A stretch of DNA of 64,000 nucleotides from Acinetobacter bouvetii (GTDB lineage Bacteria; Pseudomonadota; Gammaproteobacteria; Pseudomonadales; Moraxellaceae), in assembly GCF_902753875.1 (NCBI RefSeq), contig NZ_CADDTS010000048.1:124001-188000 (forward strand), given 5' to 3'. Below the pieces are notes generated by a model, which was given only the letters and a program-made list of their open reading frames with translations, was not told where the DNA came from and did no database searches. Positions within the stretch are counted from its first letter, which is position 1. Every line of letters starts with the position of its first letter. The translations under genes were made by a program, and so were the position numbers. Of this stretch, positions 26,792 through 36,852 are shown one piece after another.

Positions 26792-27052
26792 ATGAATCTA
26801 TTTCAAGTTAAACAAAATCAGATCGTCAAAATTAGAGATCTCAAAAAAGGTAATCAATACAGTCATACCACTGATCCCGTATTGGAACGGCTCCAACTAT
26901 TAGGTTTTAGAGAGGGTGAAACTCTACAAGTACTCGCTAAAGGTGTTTTTGGCGGAGATCCTGTTTTAGTTCAAATTGAAACTTCAAGATTCGCATTAAG
27001 AAAGAATGAAGCTGAAAGAATTTTTGTAGAGTTAGTATCCAATGAAGATTAA
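26792..27052 (+). CDS. feoA: FeoA-family protein
   Basis: 86 residues with the SH3-like FeoA fold (ERLQLLGFREGETLQVLAKG, VLVQIETSRFALRKNEAERI). It begins 11 nt after the CDF stop and overlaps feoB by 11 bp, so it belongs to the MerR-controlled operon. FeoA binds and assists the FeoB ferrous-iron transporter. Confidence 0.85.
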   Translation: MNLFQVKQNQIVKIRDLKKGNQYSHTTDPVLERLQLLGFREGETLQVLAKGVFGGDPVLVQIETSRFALRKNEAERIFVELVSNED

Positions 27053-28871
27053 GAACATTGCATTAGTCGGTAATCCAAATTGCGGAAAAACCTCTTTATT
27101 TAATACGCTTACTGGTACGCGACAAAAAGTTGCCAACTATGCTGGGGTTACCGTAGAAAGAAAAGAAGGTTCTTTTAAATTACCTTCTGGTGATGCAATA
27201 CGAGTATTGGACTTACCCGGAACTTACAGTTTAAAACCTAGTAGTTTAGATGAAGAAGTCACCAGGGCAGTTTGTTTGGGCGAGCTAAAAGGTGAAATTC
27301 TACCCGATATTTTTATATGCGTTGTAGATGCCACAAATTTAAGCTTACATTTGAGCTTGGTTCTCGAAGTTCGTGCTCTAAATCGCCCTATGATTCTTGT
27401 ATTAAATATGATGGATGAGGTCAAAAAGCGTGGTATTTCCATTGATAAGGATAAACTGTCTCAACTGTTAGGTATCCCTGTAGTTGAAGCTGTCGCAGTT
27501 AAAACAAAAGGAATTCAAGATTTAATTAATCAATTAGATCAAAAAAATCTTTTTATTACTCCTTATCATTCTGAATTAAGTCATTTTGAACAGGTCAAAC
27601 AAATCACCAAACAAGTTATTTTAAATAATGACAGTGGTGATAAAAGAACCGCATTTCTAGATAAAATTTTTCTACATCCTGTATTGGGTTTAGTAATCTT
27701 AACTTTAACCATGTTTGTGATGTTCCAGGCGGTATTTATATGGGCAACGCCTTTTATTGAATTCATTGAAAATTTTATCGTATGGCTCAGTGATTTTATT
27801 GGACCACTAATCCAACATCCTCTATTAAAAAGCTTGGTAGTCGATGGGGTAATTGCTGGCACAGGTAGCGTGCTTGCATATATGCCTCAGATTTTGATTT
27901 TATTCTTCTTCATTTTAATGCTTGAAGAGTCAGGCTATTTACCCCGAGCAGCATTTCTTTTAGATAAATTAATGTCTAAAGCCGGGCTTAGCGGCCGTTC
28001 ATTTATTCCTCTGCTATCCAGTTTTGCTTGTGCGATTCCCGGAATTATGGCAACCAGAAGTATCAGCTCTGAACGGGACCGATTAGCAACAATTATGATT
28101 GCACCATTGATGACCTGTTCAGCAAGATTGCCTGTATATGCTTTATTGATCGCGGCATTTATTCCGAACCAATTAATCTACGGCTGGTTAAGTCTGCAAG
28201 GATTAGTCCTTTTTGGTCTTTATATGTCGGGAATAGTCTCAGCGTTATTAGTTTCACTCTTTCTGAAGTTGGTTCGAAAAGATAAAACTGAAAGTATTTT
28301 TATTTTTGAGCTTCCCACATACCGAATTCCAGATATTAGAAATATTGCATTAGGCTTATATGATAGGGCAACTATTTTCTTAAAACGAGTTGGTGGCATT
28401 ATCGTTGCGCTGTCTATCTTGTTATGGGTGCTAGTCACGTTCCCTCAACCACCAGATAATGCAACCATGCCGGCCATTAACTATAGTTTAGCTGGTCAGT
28501 TAGGGCATTTAATTCATCCTATATTTGCGCCTATTGGGTTTACATGGGAAATATGTATTGCACTCATTCCTGCTATGGCAGCAAGGGAAGTTGTAATTGC
28601 TGCTCTTGGGGTGATTTATGCGATGTCAGGTGATGAAGATACAGTAACTCAAAGTCTGTTAAGTCAAATTTCAGGCCCGGATGGATGGGGGTTAGCCACA
28701 GGTTTATCATTATTGGTATGGTTTATTTTTGCTCCCCATTGTCTTGCTACGTTAGCAACAATTAGACGAGAAACTGGCAGCTGGAAACAGCCCATCATTA
28801 TGGCAACTTATTTGTTTGCATTAGCCTACATCTTTTCATTCATCACATATCAAGTTGCGAGTAATTTTTAA
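27042..28871 (+). CDS. feoB: FeoB-family ferrous iron transporter
   Basis: 609 residues, shorter than the E. coli protein (773) but complete in layout. G domain: G1 GNPNCGKTS (10-18), G3 DLPGTYSL, G4 NMMD. Two gate domains follow (SCA and SFACAIPGIMATRS in the first, PAMAAREVV in the second). FeoB imports Fe2+ through the inner membrane. Placement under a Cd/Pb-type MerR together with an efflux CDF is unusual; it may restore iron uptake during metal stress, or move another divalent metal. Confidence 0.85.
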   Translation: MKIKNIALVGNPNCGKTSLFNTLTGTRQKVANYAGVTVERKEGSFKLPSGDAIRVLDLPGTYSLKPSSLDEEVTRAVCLGELKGEILPDIFICVVDATNLSLHLSLVLEVRALNRPMILVLNMMDEVKKRGISIDKDKLSQLLGIPVVEAVAVKTKGIQDLINQLDQKNLFITPYHSELSHFEQVKQITKQVILNNDSGDKRTAFLDKIFLHPVLGLVILTLTMFVMFQAVFIWATPFIEFIENFIVWLSDFIGPLIQHPLLKSLVVDGVIAGTGSVLAYMPQILILFFFILMLEESGYLPRAAFLLDKLMSKAGLSGRSFIPLLSSFACAIPGIMATRSISSERDRLATIMIAPLMTCSARLPVYALLIAAFIPNQLIYGWLSLQGLVLFGLYMSGIVSALLVSLFLKLVRKDKTESIFIFELPTYRIPDIRNIALGLYDRATIFLKRVGGIIVALSILLWVLVTFPQPPDNATMPAINYSLAGQLGHLIHPIFAPIGFTWEICIALIPAMAAREVVIAALGVIYAMSGDEDTVTQSLLSQISGPDGWGLATGLSLLVWFIFAPHCLATLATIRRETGSWKQPIIMATYLFALAYIFSFITYQVASNF

Positions 28872-29198
28872 TTAGCAAATGAATAAAATAAGGGAGCTAG
28901 CTCCCTTATTTTATTGAAATACTCACTATAAATGAAGCGCTTTTACAAGAAAAACTGTATAGATATCAATAATATTAAACAGCTTCCTAAGAAAACTTCT
29001 AATTTAATTATAAATTATGAAAGAGTTCCCTCTTTTTAGTGCAATTCATGAAATTAGGTTTAAATATCAAAAATTATGGCTTAATGAATAGCATGATCTT
29101 GTAGACACTTTTAGTGAAATAATAATCAAAATATTGGAATGCTCCCAGTAGCCTAGACACAAAACCGATTCTAAAATTCTTATACTCGATATGGATAA
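28872..29198. other. Intergenic gap after feoB, terminator only
   Basis: 327 bp between convergent feoB and arsO. The only clear feature is the palindromic terminator at 28882-28915. The remainder is A+T-rich with no supported gene. Confidence 0.5.
28882..28915. terminator. Perfect 34-bp palindromic terminator after feoB
   Basis: The 17-bp half AATAAAATAAGGGAGCT is followed directly by its inverse complement. The G+C core sits between A and T tracts, so it can terminate transcription from either direction. Confidence 0.85.
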
Positions 29199-30296
29199 TT
29201 ATTCTGAAAATTTTTTAGTATTAATTTCTTGTAGATAAGTGAAGATCTCATCTACTGTAGCTCTCGCTGTTCTAGAAACGCCAATTAATGTTGCAGATGC
29301 CATACCTGTCCAATCTCCATATCCAACTAACCACAAGTTAGGTAACTTAATAGACCTTCCATTTTGAACTTCTACAAAGTTATCTCGCTCTACTATATCT
29401 ATACTTTTTAGATGATTTAATGAAGCCTTAAATCCAGTACACCAAATAATCACATCAATTTTCTCTTTTTTTCCATCTGGCCAAATAACTGCATCTGTAG
29501 CTAAAGATTGAAAAGGTGGACGGCTATGTAAGACTCCTCTATTCCTTGCCTCTTTGACACTATCGATCATCACAATATCACCTAGGCCACCTATTGGCTG
29601 GTCAACTTTTCTTCCTTCTTGTTGTACTTTTAAACGCTCAGTTGCTCTTAAAAACAGTACTCGACCATCGACATCATCAGGTAAAAATTGAGGCGGAGTT
29701 TTTGTGACCCAAATGGTTTCAGCAACTTGTGAAACCTCAGCGAGTATTTGCGCGCCCGAATTCCCCCCACCCACCACGATGACTTTCTTATCTTTAAATG
29801 GATCTGCATTCAGGTAATGGGCTGAATGTAACTGCGTGCCTTGAAAGTTTTCCTGTCCCGGATAATCAGGAATAAACGGCTGGCGCCATGTCCCTGTTGC
29901 ACTGACCACCACCTTGGCTCGCCAAAACTTTTCTCCAGCATATACGTCTAAATACTTTCCCTTCGATTCCACACGATCGACATGTACTGGACGAACAATC
30001 GAAAATTGATATCTCTGTTCATAAGCCGATAAATACTGGATCACCTCATTTCGTGTTGGATAGGTCTGTTCAGTGATGGGCATCATCCAACCGGATAGAG
30101 AACTCCAGGTATTAGGAGAAAAAAGACGCAATGACTCCCAGGTATGCAGCCAGGCACCCCCCGCTTGATTTTGCTCATCCAATATAATGAATGGGATTTT
30201 CTTGCGCTTTAAAAAATAAGCGGTAGATAAAGCGGCCTGCCCACCACCGATAATGATCACATCAGTTTCAGTCTGTTTCTGGTTCAAAGCCTTCAC
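29199..30296 (-). CDS. arsO: ArsO-family flavin-dependent monooxygenase
   Basis: 365 residues. FAD-binding motif IIIGGGQAALSTA near residue 15 and NAD(P)H-binding VVGGGNSGAQI near 175, with the FMO-like GTWRQP stretch. It matches the ArsO group of flavin monooxygenases seen in arsenic operons. The start is a GTG with AAGGA 4 nt upstream. It lies downstream of an arsH remnant on the same strand, separated by a terminator. The substrate is not proved. Confidence 0.75.
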   Translation of the reverse strand: MKALNQKQTETDVIIIGGGQAALSTAYFLKRKKIPFIILDEQNQAGGAWLHTWESLRLFSPNTWSSLSGWMMPITEQTYPTRNEVIQYLSAYEQRYQFSIVRPVHVDRVESKGKYLDVYAGEKFWRAKVVVSATGTWRQPFIPDYPGQENFQGTQLHSAHYLNADPFKDKKVIVVGGGNSGAQILAEVSQVAETIWVTKTPPQFLPDDVDGRVLFLRATERLKVQQEGRKVDQPIGGLGDIVMIDSVKEARNRGVLHSRPPFQSLATDAVIWPDGKKEKIDVIIWCTGFKASLNHLKSIDIVERDNFVEVQNGRSIKLPNLWLVGYGDWTGMASATLIGVSRTARATVDEIFTYLQEINTKKFSE

Positions 30297-30327
30297 CTTT
30301 TCCTTATTTATCTCTGACTTCTTTAAT

Positions 30328-30360
30328 GTAAAAACCCAATCATGAAGACTGGGTTTTTAC
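30328..30360 (-). terminator. Terminator between arsH remnant and arsO
   Basis: GTAAAAACCCA at 30328-30338 pairs with TGGGTTTTTAC at 30350-30360, an 11-bp stem with T-rich ends on both strands. It would reduce read-through into arsO. Confidence 0.75.
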
Positions 30361-30454
30361 AATATTCATTGTACCTTTAACAGCACTTCATCGGTACAGC
30401 ATAAAAGTGTTACTGACCTGGCAATGAGGCGCAGTATTTAATACCATCCAGCAT

Positions 30455-30960
30455 TTATAAACTGCGCTGATTTACACGCTTGGACAACTCTTCAGCCGAT
30501 TCCTTGCGTTCAGAATAACGATCAGTCAGGTATTTGCTTTGACCACGAGTCAGTAGAGTGAACTTAAATAACTCTTCCATGACATCCTCAATCCGGTCAT
30601 AGAAAGCTGAAGGCTTCATTCGTCCATCTTCTTCGAATTCCAAGAAAGCTTTCGGAATTGAAGACTGATTTGGAATGGTGATCATCCGCATCCACCGCCC
30701 CAAAATACGCATCTGGTTCAGGCTGTTAAATGACTGTGATCCACCACTGACTTGCATCAAGGCAAGGGTTTTACCTTGGGTAGCACGGATTGCTCCTCCT
30801 GCAAGTGGAATCCAGTCTATTTGTGATTTAAAAATGGAACTCATAGAACCATGACGTTCAGGTGAACACCAGACCATACCTTCAGACCATGCAAGAAGCT
30901 CATGCAGTTCTTTTACTTTTGGATGCTCAGTATCCGCATCTTCTGGCAAAGGAAGGCCCC
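30455..30960 (-). pseudogene. arsH: arsH, 5'-truncated by an IS6 fragment
   Basis: The remaining protein starts at about [14 protein letters not shown] and contains the ArsH signature [19 protein letters not shown], ending SKRVNQRSL. ArsH is an NADPH-dependent FMN reductase that oxidises trivalent organoarsenicals. The first 50-60 residues, including the flavin-binding start, are replaced by IS6-family sequence at about 30961, so it is not expected to work. Confidence 0.8.
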
Positions 30961-30969
30961 ACAAGTGAT

Positions 30970-31160
30970 AGATACAGATAAAGCACACATATGGAGGTGC
31001 TTTGTCACGGTTAAAATGGGAAAGAAAAGGTCCACCAGATCTTGAGCACAGGCAGGTTAAGTATAAAAATAACGTGATCGAATGTAATCATGGCAAGCTA
31101 AAGCGGATCATTAGGGCCACTTTAGGATTCAAATCGATGAAGACGGCTATGCCACATGCA
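30970..31160 (+). pseudogene. Degenerate internal fragment of an IS6-family transposase
   Basis: Nucleotides from about 30970 to 31155 closely follow the coding strand of the transposase at 16013-16726 (YGRALSRLKREGKCP... [13 protein letters not shown] ... TLGFKSMKTA) with substitutions and frameshifts. Neither end of the IS is present. It marks the deletion that removed the start of arsH. Confidence 0.75.
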
Positions 31161-31161
31161 T

Positions 31162-31275
31162 CTATTCAGATGGCATTAAACACCGATGATGTACAGACGA
31201 AGTAGTAGCAGCCGATCCTACTAAAAGAATAGCAAACGATAAAAACAGCGATAAGCATGTTTTTAACCACTGCAT
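31162..31275 (-). CDS. Possible small exported protein downstream of copB
   Basis: 37 residues from the ATG at 31275 with a hydrophobic export-like segment (CLSLFLSFAILLVGSA). It is on the strand of copAB, and its 3' end touches the IS6 fragment, so it may be a truncated gene. No family recognised; may not be real. Confidence 0.25.
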   Translation of the reverse strand: MQWLKTCLSLFLSFAILLVGSAATTSSVHHRCLMPSE

Positions 31276-31385
31276 AAAAATAGACCAAAAATTAAGCTTT
31301 TTTAGTTTTACAGATTCGAAAATAAATAGTAATAATTCATGAATAGTAGCCGAAGCTACCATTCATGAATCCAAATCATACTATT

Positions 31386-32306
31386 TTAAAAAACAAACTC
31401 GATACCTGCACCATACAACCATCCTTTTTCTGAATTGGACGCTTGTTGTAGAGAAGTTAGCTTTTGTCCCTTTTCATATTGATAAGCTACATCAACAAAA
31501 GGTTTAATCCGTTTAGTAATCTCATAACGAGTTTTCAGCCCAGTCTTCAATTCGGATAATCCGTTTTTTGAAGCATAGTTAGAATCATCGTTTAATACTA
31601 AATCTGCTTCAATATAAGGTTGAGTAATAAGTTTTTGGGTTAGCAAGAAGTCACGCTCTAATTCAAAACTAGCTCCCCAAAAATTATTTTCACCACCATA
31701 TAAATAAGCCTGAGTTTCAAAGAAATAAGGAGCTAGACCTAATATACCAATAACCCCATCCACTCGATCGCTGCTGCTGTTATTTTTATCTTCACTATAT
31801 CTTACCCCAGCTTGTACATCCCAAAATGGGGCTACGTTACGGCTATAAAGTGCTGATACAGCATATTTTGGATCATTACTTTCTGACTTTTCCGAATTGG
31901 CTTCAATAAATAGACGATTTTCATCTGTTCCAATTAAAGTTTCAAACTTTGTTCCTAGGTTGCCCTTACCGTCTTCATCAACCATCCATTCATTTTCAAA
32001 TTTTGTCGTTTGATAAATTTGTCCACCATGTTCTTTAAGATGATCATCATGAGATGGGGCTGATCTCTTTCTTGCGGTCAGAATAATATTATCTCCCCCA
32101 TTTGCATTTTCCATTGAATAATATTCTGGATACAATTCTTGGGGGCTATATCTTAAGCCACCAGACTCCTGTAATAAGACTCTCATACCATTTGTAATAT
32201 TACTTTCTTGTTCCGAAGTGCTGCTATTAGCAAAAGTTAAGTTTGATATACTTATTAATGCAATTGATAAGACTGTTTTTGAGAAGAAATTCTTAGTGAT
32301 TTGCAT
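31386..32306 (-). CDS. copB: CopB/PcoB outer-membrane copper resistance protein
   Basis: 306 residues. A signal peptide (ALISISNLTFA) is followed by a beta-barrel ending in phenylalanine (GAGIEFVF). The PcoB family is recognised from ILTARKRSAPSHDD, FWDVQAGVRYSEDKN and PFVDVAYQYEKG. The Met/His-rich N-terminal segment of many CopB proteins is absent here. It overlaps the end of copA by 14 bp and is co-transcribed with it. Confidence 0.85.
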   Translation of the reverse strand: MQITKNFFSKTVLSIALISISNLTFANSSTSEQESNITNGMRVLLQESGGLRYSPQELYPEYYSMENANGGDNIILTARKRSAPSHDDHLKEHGGQIYQTTKFENEWMVDEDGKGNLGTKFETLIGTDENRLFIEANSEKSESNDPKYAVSALYSRNVAPFWDVQAGVRYSEDKNNSSSDRVDGVIGILGLAPYFFETQAYLYGGENNFWGASFELERDFLLTQKLITQPYIEADLVLNDDSNYASKNGLSELKTGLKTRYEITKRIKPFVDVAYQYEKGQKLTSLQQASNSEKGWLYGAGIEFVF

Positions 32307-34206
32307 GTGGATTTACTCCCTTCTCACTTATTGGGGGCTGAGCAACAGTCTTTGTAGAATTACCATCTTCCACTTGAGCTACAATGAGTTTATTCATCAT
32401 TCCTGCACTCATATGGTAAAGCAGGTGACAATGAATAGCCCACTCACCTAACTCATCAGCTGTGAGTAGAGTGGTTATCGTTTTCCCAGGTGGAACAATT
32501 ACCGTATGTTTGTTTGGCATATTGCTTGGATCCTGACCATTCTCAAGCTGCATAAACATGCCATGTAAGTGCATTGGGTGAGCCATCATACTGTCATTGA
32601 CAAATTTTAAGCGAATACGTTCACCATACTTCACCACTAGTGGGTCGGCTTCATTAAATTTTTTACCATTTATTGTCCAAATATAACGCTCCATGTTTCC
32701 ACCAAGACGGATCTCTATTTCACGTTCAGCTGCACGAGTGTCTTTTTGAGGATCTAACGATTGCAAATCACTATATTGCAATGCTTTATTACCTTCAGGT
32801 GTTGAAGCATTTGCCCATCCAAATACGGTATTATCATTCTTGTCTGAAGCCGCCTTAACAGTAGCGCTATTCATCGGCATATCATGATCCATACCTTTCA
32901 TAGAAGACATATCATGATCCATACCTTTCATAGAAGACATATCGTGATTCATGCCTTTCATAGAAGACATATCATGATTCATATCTTTCATTGAAGACAT
33001 ATCATGATCCATACCTTTCATAGAAGACATATCGTGATTCATGCCTTTCATAGAAGACATATCATGATCCATACCTTTCATAGAAGACATATCGTGATTC
33101 ATGCCTTTCATAGAAGACATATCATGATTCATTCCCATATCTTCCATAGTCAATAAAGAACGAGGACGAGGCTTAGGCATCTCAATTTGTTTTACAGGTG
33201 AGGTATTTTCATCATGTAAGGTTCCAACCGAAAATCCAGTACGATCAATAGATTCAGCTTCGATTTGATAATGGGCTTGTTTCGGTTCAACAATGACATC
33301 ATAAGTTTCAGCAGTACCTATACGGAACTCATCTACAGGAACGGGCTTTACAGGTTGACCATCAGCACTGACTACAGTCATTTTTAGGTTTGGAATGCGT
33401 ACATCAAAGAATGACATAGCGGAAGCATTAATAAAACGAAGGCGAACTTTTTCACCAGCTTTGAAGTTACCCGTCCAATTTTGCTGAGGTGTCTTGCCAT
33501 TCATTAAAAATGTATAACCAGTCACATCGGACATATCTGTTTTCAGCATTCGCATCTGATTCCACATAGAACGGTCTTGCCAAGTCGCTTTTAGCCCATC
33601 ACGTTTAACTTGTTTTAATACATCGAATACTGTTTCGCGGCGGTTCTGATAGTAGTCTGCTTCTTTTTTAATATTTTTCATAATTTGATCACTTGTCGAA
33701 TTATGAAAATCAGAAAGCAAAACAACGTAATCTTTATCGGTTTTTTCAGCAGCTGTTAGTGGAGTTTTATCTTTAGGATAAATAACAAAAGCACCATATA
33801 AACCGTCTTGTTCTTGTCCTTTACTATGTGAATGATACCAATAAGTACCATTTTGGCGGACTTTAAACTTATATTCATAAGTTTTATTAGGGGCAATGCC
33901 ATTAAATTTGTTAAATCCAGGTACACCATCCATAATTCCAGGTAATAATAAGCCATGCCAATGGATTGAAGAGTCCTGATTTTTTAACTTATTGTGAACA
34001 CGGATAACGGCCTCATCACCTTCTTCAAATTCAAGAAGTGGTGCAACGAATTTACCATTTACAGTAATTCTCTCAACTGGTTTTCCTGTGATATTTACAG
34101 TTTGTTCAGCGATTGTTAAATCATATTCTTTAACTGCCGCCATTACCCAAGTTGATGAAAATAAACCAACTCCAATTAAGAGTATATGACTTAACTTTTT
34201 TGACAT
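32293..34206 (-). CDS. copA: CopA/PcoA multicopper oxidase
   Basis: 637 residues, exported. Copper ligands are visible in the N-terminal domain (IHWHGLLLPG, WYHSHSKGQ) and the C-terminal domain (HPMHLHGMF, HCHLLYHMSAGM). Between them lies a Met/His tract of eight 10-residue repeats (M-N/D-HDMSSMKG) that likely stores or delivers periplasmic Cu(I). The enzyme oxidises Cu(I) in the periplasm. Gene order small Met-rich protein, copA, copB. Confidence 0.95.
   Translation of the reverse strand: MSKKLSHILLIGVGLFSSTWVMAAVKEYDLTIAEQTVNITGKPVERITVNGKFVAPLLEFEEGDEAVIRVHNKLKNQDSSIHWHGLLLPGIMDGVPGFNKFNGIAPNKTYEYKFKVRQNGTYWYHSHSKGQEQDGLYGAFVIYPKDKTPLTAAEKTDKDYVVLLSDFHNSTSDQIMKNIKKEADYYQNRRETVFDVLKQVKRDGLKATWQDRSMWNQMRMLKTDMSDVTGYTFLMNGKTPQQNWTGNFKAGEKVRLRFINASAMSFFDVRIPNLKMTVVSADGQPVKPVPVDEFRIGTAETYDVIVEPKQAHYQIEAESIDRTGFSVGTLHDENTSPVKQIEMPKPRPRSLLTMEDMGMNHDMSSMKGMNHDMSSMKGMDHDMSSMKGMNHDMSSMKGMDHDMSSMKDMNHDMSSMKGMNHDMSSMKGMDHDMSSMKGMDHDMPMNSATVKAASDKNDNTVFGWANASTPEGNKALQYSDLQSLDPQKDTRAAEREIEIRLGGNMERYIWTINGKKFNEADPLVVKYGERIRLKFVNDSMMAHPMHLHGMFMQLENGQDPSNMPNKHTVIVPPGKTITTLLTADELGEWAIHCHLLYHMSAGMMNKLIVAQVEDGNSTKTVAQPPISEKGVNPHANH
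32877..33135. repeat. 30-bp tandem repeats inside copA
   Basis: Eight full units plus a part unit of a 30-bp sequence coding the M-N/D-HDMSSMKG decapeptide. Units alternate between ATGATCC and TGATTC variants, which shows past expansion and exchange among units. Confidence 0.85.
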
Positions 34207-34295
34207 TCTATCTCACCTTTAGAAAGGTCAAGATTGAAGTAATAAAGCAAATATTTAGTATAAACTTTAATACTTCTTTCTCGCTATTTATAAAA

Positions 34296-34592
34296 TTATT
34301 TATTGCTACTAGGCATATTCATCTTTGAATGATCCATTTTAGAATGGTCCATATTCATCATAGAATGATCCATTTTTGACATGTCAGATGAGTTAGGAGA
34401 CTGATGTTGACTATGATCTTGCTGAGTCTTGTCATCTTTTTCCATTTTACAAGGTTTTGTACAAGGTTCCTGTGCTTTTACCGTTTTAGTGGCACTTGAG
34501 GTTGATACATCTTTTGCCCAAGATTGAGTACCAGCAATTAAAGTTCCAGCACACATTAAAATTGTTAGACTACGACGCACTACAGTTTTCAT
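34296..34592 (-). CDS. Small Met/His-rich periplasmic copper protein
   Basis: 98 residues: a signal peptide (LTILMCAGTLIAG, cleavage after SWA), CTKPCKM, and a C-terminal tail of MDHSKM repeats. It is the first gene of the copA-copB operon and likely a periplasmic copper buffer. No named family can be assigned with confidence. A CusR-like box lies about 70 bp upstream. Confidence 0.65.
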   Translation of the reverse strand: MKTVVRRSLTILMCAGTLIAGTQSWAKDVSTSSATKTVKAQEPCTKPCKMEKDDKTQQDHSQHQSPNSSDMSKMDHSMMNMDHSKMDHSKMNMPSSNK

Positions 34593-34659
34593 AAGTTTCT
34601 CTAAAAGTTAATTTCTTGCTACTACAATAAAGTGAAGCACTGAACATCTAAGTGACTTG

Positions 34660-34680
34660 AAAATGACATTTTTGTAATCT
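34660..34680. promoter_or_regulatory. CopR/CusR-like box 1, divergent
   Basis: The core AAATGACATTTTTGTAAT lies between the divergent Met-rich/copAB operon and copRS. It resembles the CusR palindrome TGACA-n-TGTCA and the three other copies in this window, so it can serve both directions. Confidence 0.6.
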
Positions 34681-34740
34681 ATCTCGATCAGATGTTTTAT
34701 AACGTTATTATAGTTTTAATGAATGACTTAGGATTCGGAA

Positions 34741-35421
34741 ATGAGAATACTATTAGTTGAAGATGAACAAAAAACTGGTGATTATCTCAAGCAAGGTTTA
34801 TCCGAAGCTGGCTATATTACGGACTGGGTTACAGATGGGTTAACGGGTAAACATCAAGCTCTTTCTGAAGAGTATGACTTAATTATTTTAGACGTGATGT
34901 TACCTGGACTAAATGGTTGGAATATTATCAATGATATTCGTAGCAGCGGTAAAACAATGCCCATTCTGTTTTTAACAGCCAGAGATCAGATAGAAGATCG
35001 AGTAAAAGGTCTAGAGTTAGGCGCTGATGATTATTTAATAAAGCCTTTTGCTTTTGCAGAGCTTCTTGCTCGAATCAAAACTCTCCTTAGACGAGGGCAG
35101 CAAAGAGAAGATAGTAATATTATTAAGATTGCTGATTTAGAACTTGATTTGAGAAAACGTCGGGTAACACGAGCAGGTCAACGCATTGATCTGACGGCTA
35201 AAGAATTTGCGCTTATGGAGCTTTTTATGCGTAGAAGAGGTGAAATTCTACCAAGAGCACTTATTGCATCTCAAATTTGGGATATGAACTTTGATAGTGA
35301 TACGAATGTCGTTGAAGTCGCTATTAAACGATTAAGAAGTAAAGTTGACAGTAACTTTACTCCCAAATTAATTCAGAATATTCGAGGAATGGGGTATGTA
35401 CTAGAGGTAGAGGATGAATAA
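34741..35421 (+). CDS. copR: Copper response regulator (CopR/CusR)
   Basis: 226 residues, OmpR family: receiver with phospho-acceptor D51 ([10 protein letters not shown]) and K in LIKPFAF, then a winged helix ([15 protein letters not shown]). It overlaps the sensor kinase gene by 8 bp. By family and neighbours it activates copper genes through the repeated boxes at 34660, 42042, 42947 and 44668. Confidence 0.9.
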   Translation: MRILLVEDEQKTGDYLKQGLSEAGYITDWVTDGLTGKHQALSEEYDLIILDVMLPGLNGWNIINDIRSSGKTMPILFLTARDQIEDRVKGLELGADDYLIKPFAFAELLARIKTLLRRGQQREDSNIIKIADLELDLRKRRVTRAGQRIDLTAKEFALMELFMRRRGEILPRALIASQIWDMNFDSDTNVVEVAIKRLRSKVDSNFTPKLIQNIRGMGYVLEVEDE

Positions 35422-36814
35422 TAATTTATTCAGAGCGATCAGTTTCCGGATCGGTATCATTTTCTCATTATCTACTATTTTCATTCTAATTATTATGGGT
35501 TTGTTCATAAATAAATTAGTAATGCATCATTTTGAAACTCAAGACCGTACCCAATTAGAAGGTAAAATCCAGCTTATTCAGAATCTTCTCCAACAGCATC
35601 CTAAAAATTCTCCAGAACTTAATCTTTATTTAAGAGATGCGTTAGTTGGACACCATGATCTTATGGTCCAAATAGAACGACCGACAGGTAAAGTTTTATT
35701 TAGTTCAGCATCCTCAATCATTAATACTCAAAATTTAATCAAGTCAGCAAATAATTCATGGATTAAATGGCAAGTTCAAAATAAGACCTATCGTGGCATG
35801 ATCTACACTACAGGTATAAATAGAAATTCTGAAATACAATCTGTACGAATTATTGTTGGGATCGATACATCAGAACATCTACATTTTCTAAAAGATTTTA
35901 AGCGTCAACTTTTGTATATTGGTTTGGCTGGTACAATTTGTTTAATGTTTTTAGGTTGGTTTGCAACCTGGAGAGGTTTAAGACCAGTGCAAAAAATGGC
36001 TAAGGTCGCAGAAGGAATTTCTGCTCAACATCTTTCAGAACGTTTAGAAGTTGAGCATACACCAACCGAACTAAAATCATTGGCAATCGCCTTCAATGCT
36101 ATGCTGGACAGACTAGAGTCAGCTTTAGAAAAACTTTCCGATTTTTCATCTGATTTAGCACATGAAATTAGAACACCGATTAATAATTTAATGACCCAAA
36201 CTCAAGTATGTCTCGCCCGTAACCGAGATATTGGTACTTATCAAGAAATACTATTTTCTAATTTAGAAGAATTTGAACGTTTGGCTCGAATGGTGTCCGA
36301 TATGCTTTTCTTGGCAAAAGCAGAACATGGCTTAAATTTACAGAACTTACAGAATATTGACCTCATTAAAGAAGTTACCGCTTTATTTGATTTCTATGAC
36401 GCTCTAGCTGCCGAAAAAAATATGACACTTCAACAAACAGGATCTGGCAATGTAAAAGGTGATCCTGCTATGTTACGTCGCGCACTCAGCAACCTATTGT
36501 CTAATGCAGTTAAATATGGAAACAAGAATTCTACAATACAGATAAAACTTCAACAGAATTTAGATAACACAATATTTTCAATTGAAAATGAAGGCCCTGA
36601 ACTCTCTCCTGAACAACTATCCAGATTATTTGATCGTTTTTATCGAACAGATGCGTCTAGACAAAGAACAGAAGAAGGAACCGGCTTAGGGCTTGCCATA
36701 ACAAAATCTATTCTTGATATGCTTGGGGCGACCATCCAGGCTGAATCCCTCAATGGTCGAATCATTTTTACCATTGTTTTTCAAAGTGAATCCATGCAAG
36801 GGGAATCATTTTAA
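35414..36814 (+). CDS. copS: Copper sensor histidine kinase (CopS/CusS)
   Basis: 466 residues. Two membrane helices (about 13-35 and 170-190) flank a periplasmic sensor domain, then HAMP, a dimerisation helix with H250 ([11 protein letters not shown]), an N box ([10 protein letters not shown]) and G boxes (EGTGLGLAI). Heavy-metal sensor kinase type; phosphorylates the partner regulator encoded upstream. Confidence 0.9.
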   Translation: MNNNLFRAISFRIGIIFSLSTIFILIIMGLFINKLVMHHFETQDRTQLEGKIQLIQNLLQQHPKNSPELNLYLRDALVGHHDLMVQIERPTGKVLFSSASSIINTQNLIKSANNSWIKWQVQNKTYRGMIYTTGINRNSEIQSVRIIVGIDTSEHLHFLKDFKRQLLYIGLAGTICLMFLGWFATWRGLRPVQKMAKVAEGISAQHLSERLEVEHTPTELKSLAIAFNAMLDRLESALEKLSDFSSDLAHEIRTPINNLMTQTQVCLARNRDIGTYQEILFSNLEEFERLARMVSDMLFLAKAEHGLNLQNLQNIDLIKEVTALFDFYDALAAEKNMTLQQTGSGNVKGDPAMLRRALSNLLSNAVKYGNKNSTIQIKLQQNLDNTIFSIENEGPELSPEQLSRLFDRFYRTDASRQRTEEGTGLGLAITKSILDMLGATIQAESLNGRIIFTIVFQSESMQGESF

Positions 36815-36852
36815 CTCATTTTTTGAACATCTTCCATTTACCCGAGTTGACC

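Noticed and set aside
31002..31205. 67-residue ORF as a gene
   Set aside because: It is a reading frame within the degenerate IS6 transposase fragment.
32877..33135. Regular 30-bp repeats that could look like a CRISPR array
   Set aside because: There are no spacers; units are contiguous, in frame and code for a Met/His decapeptide within copA.
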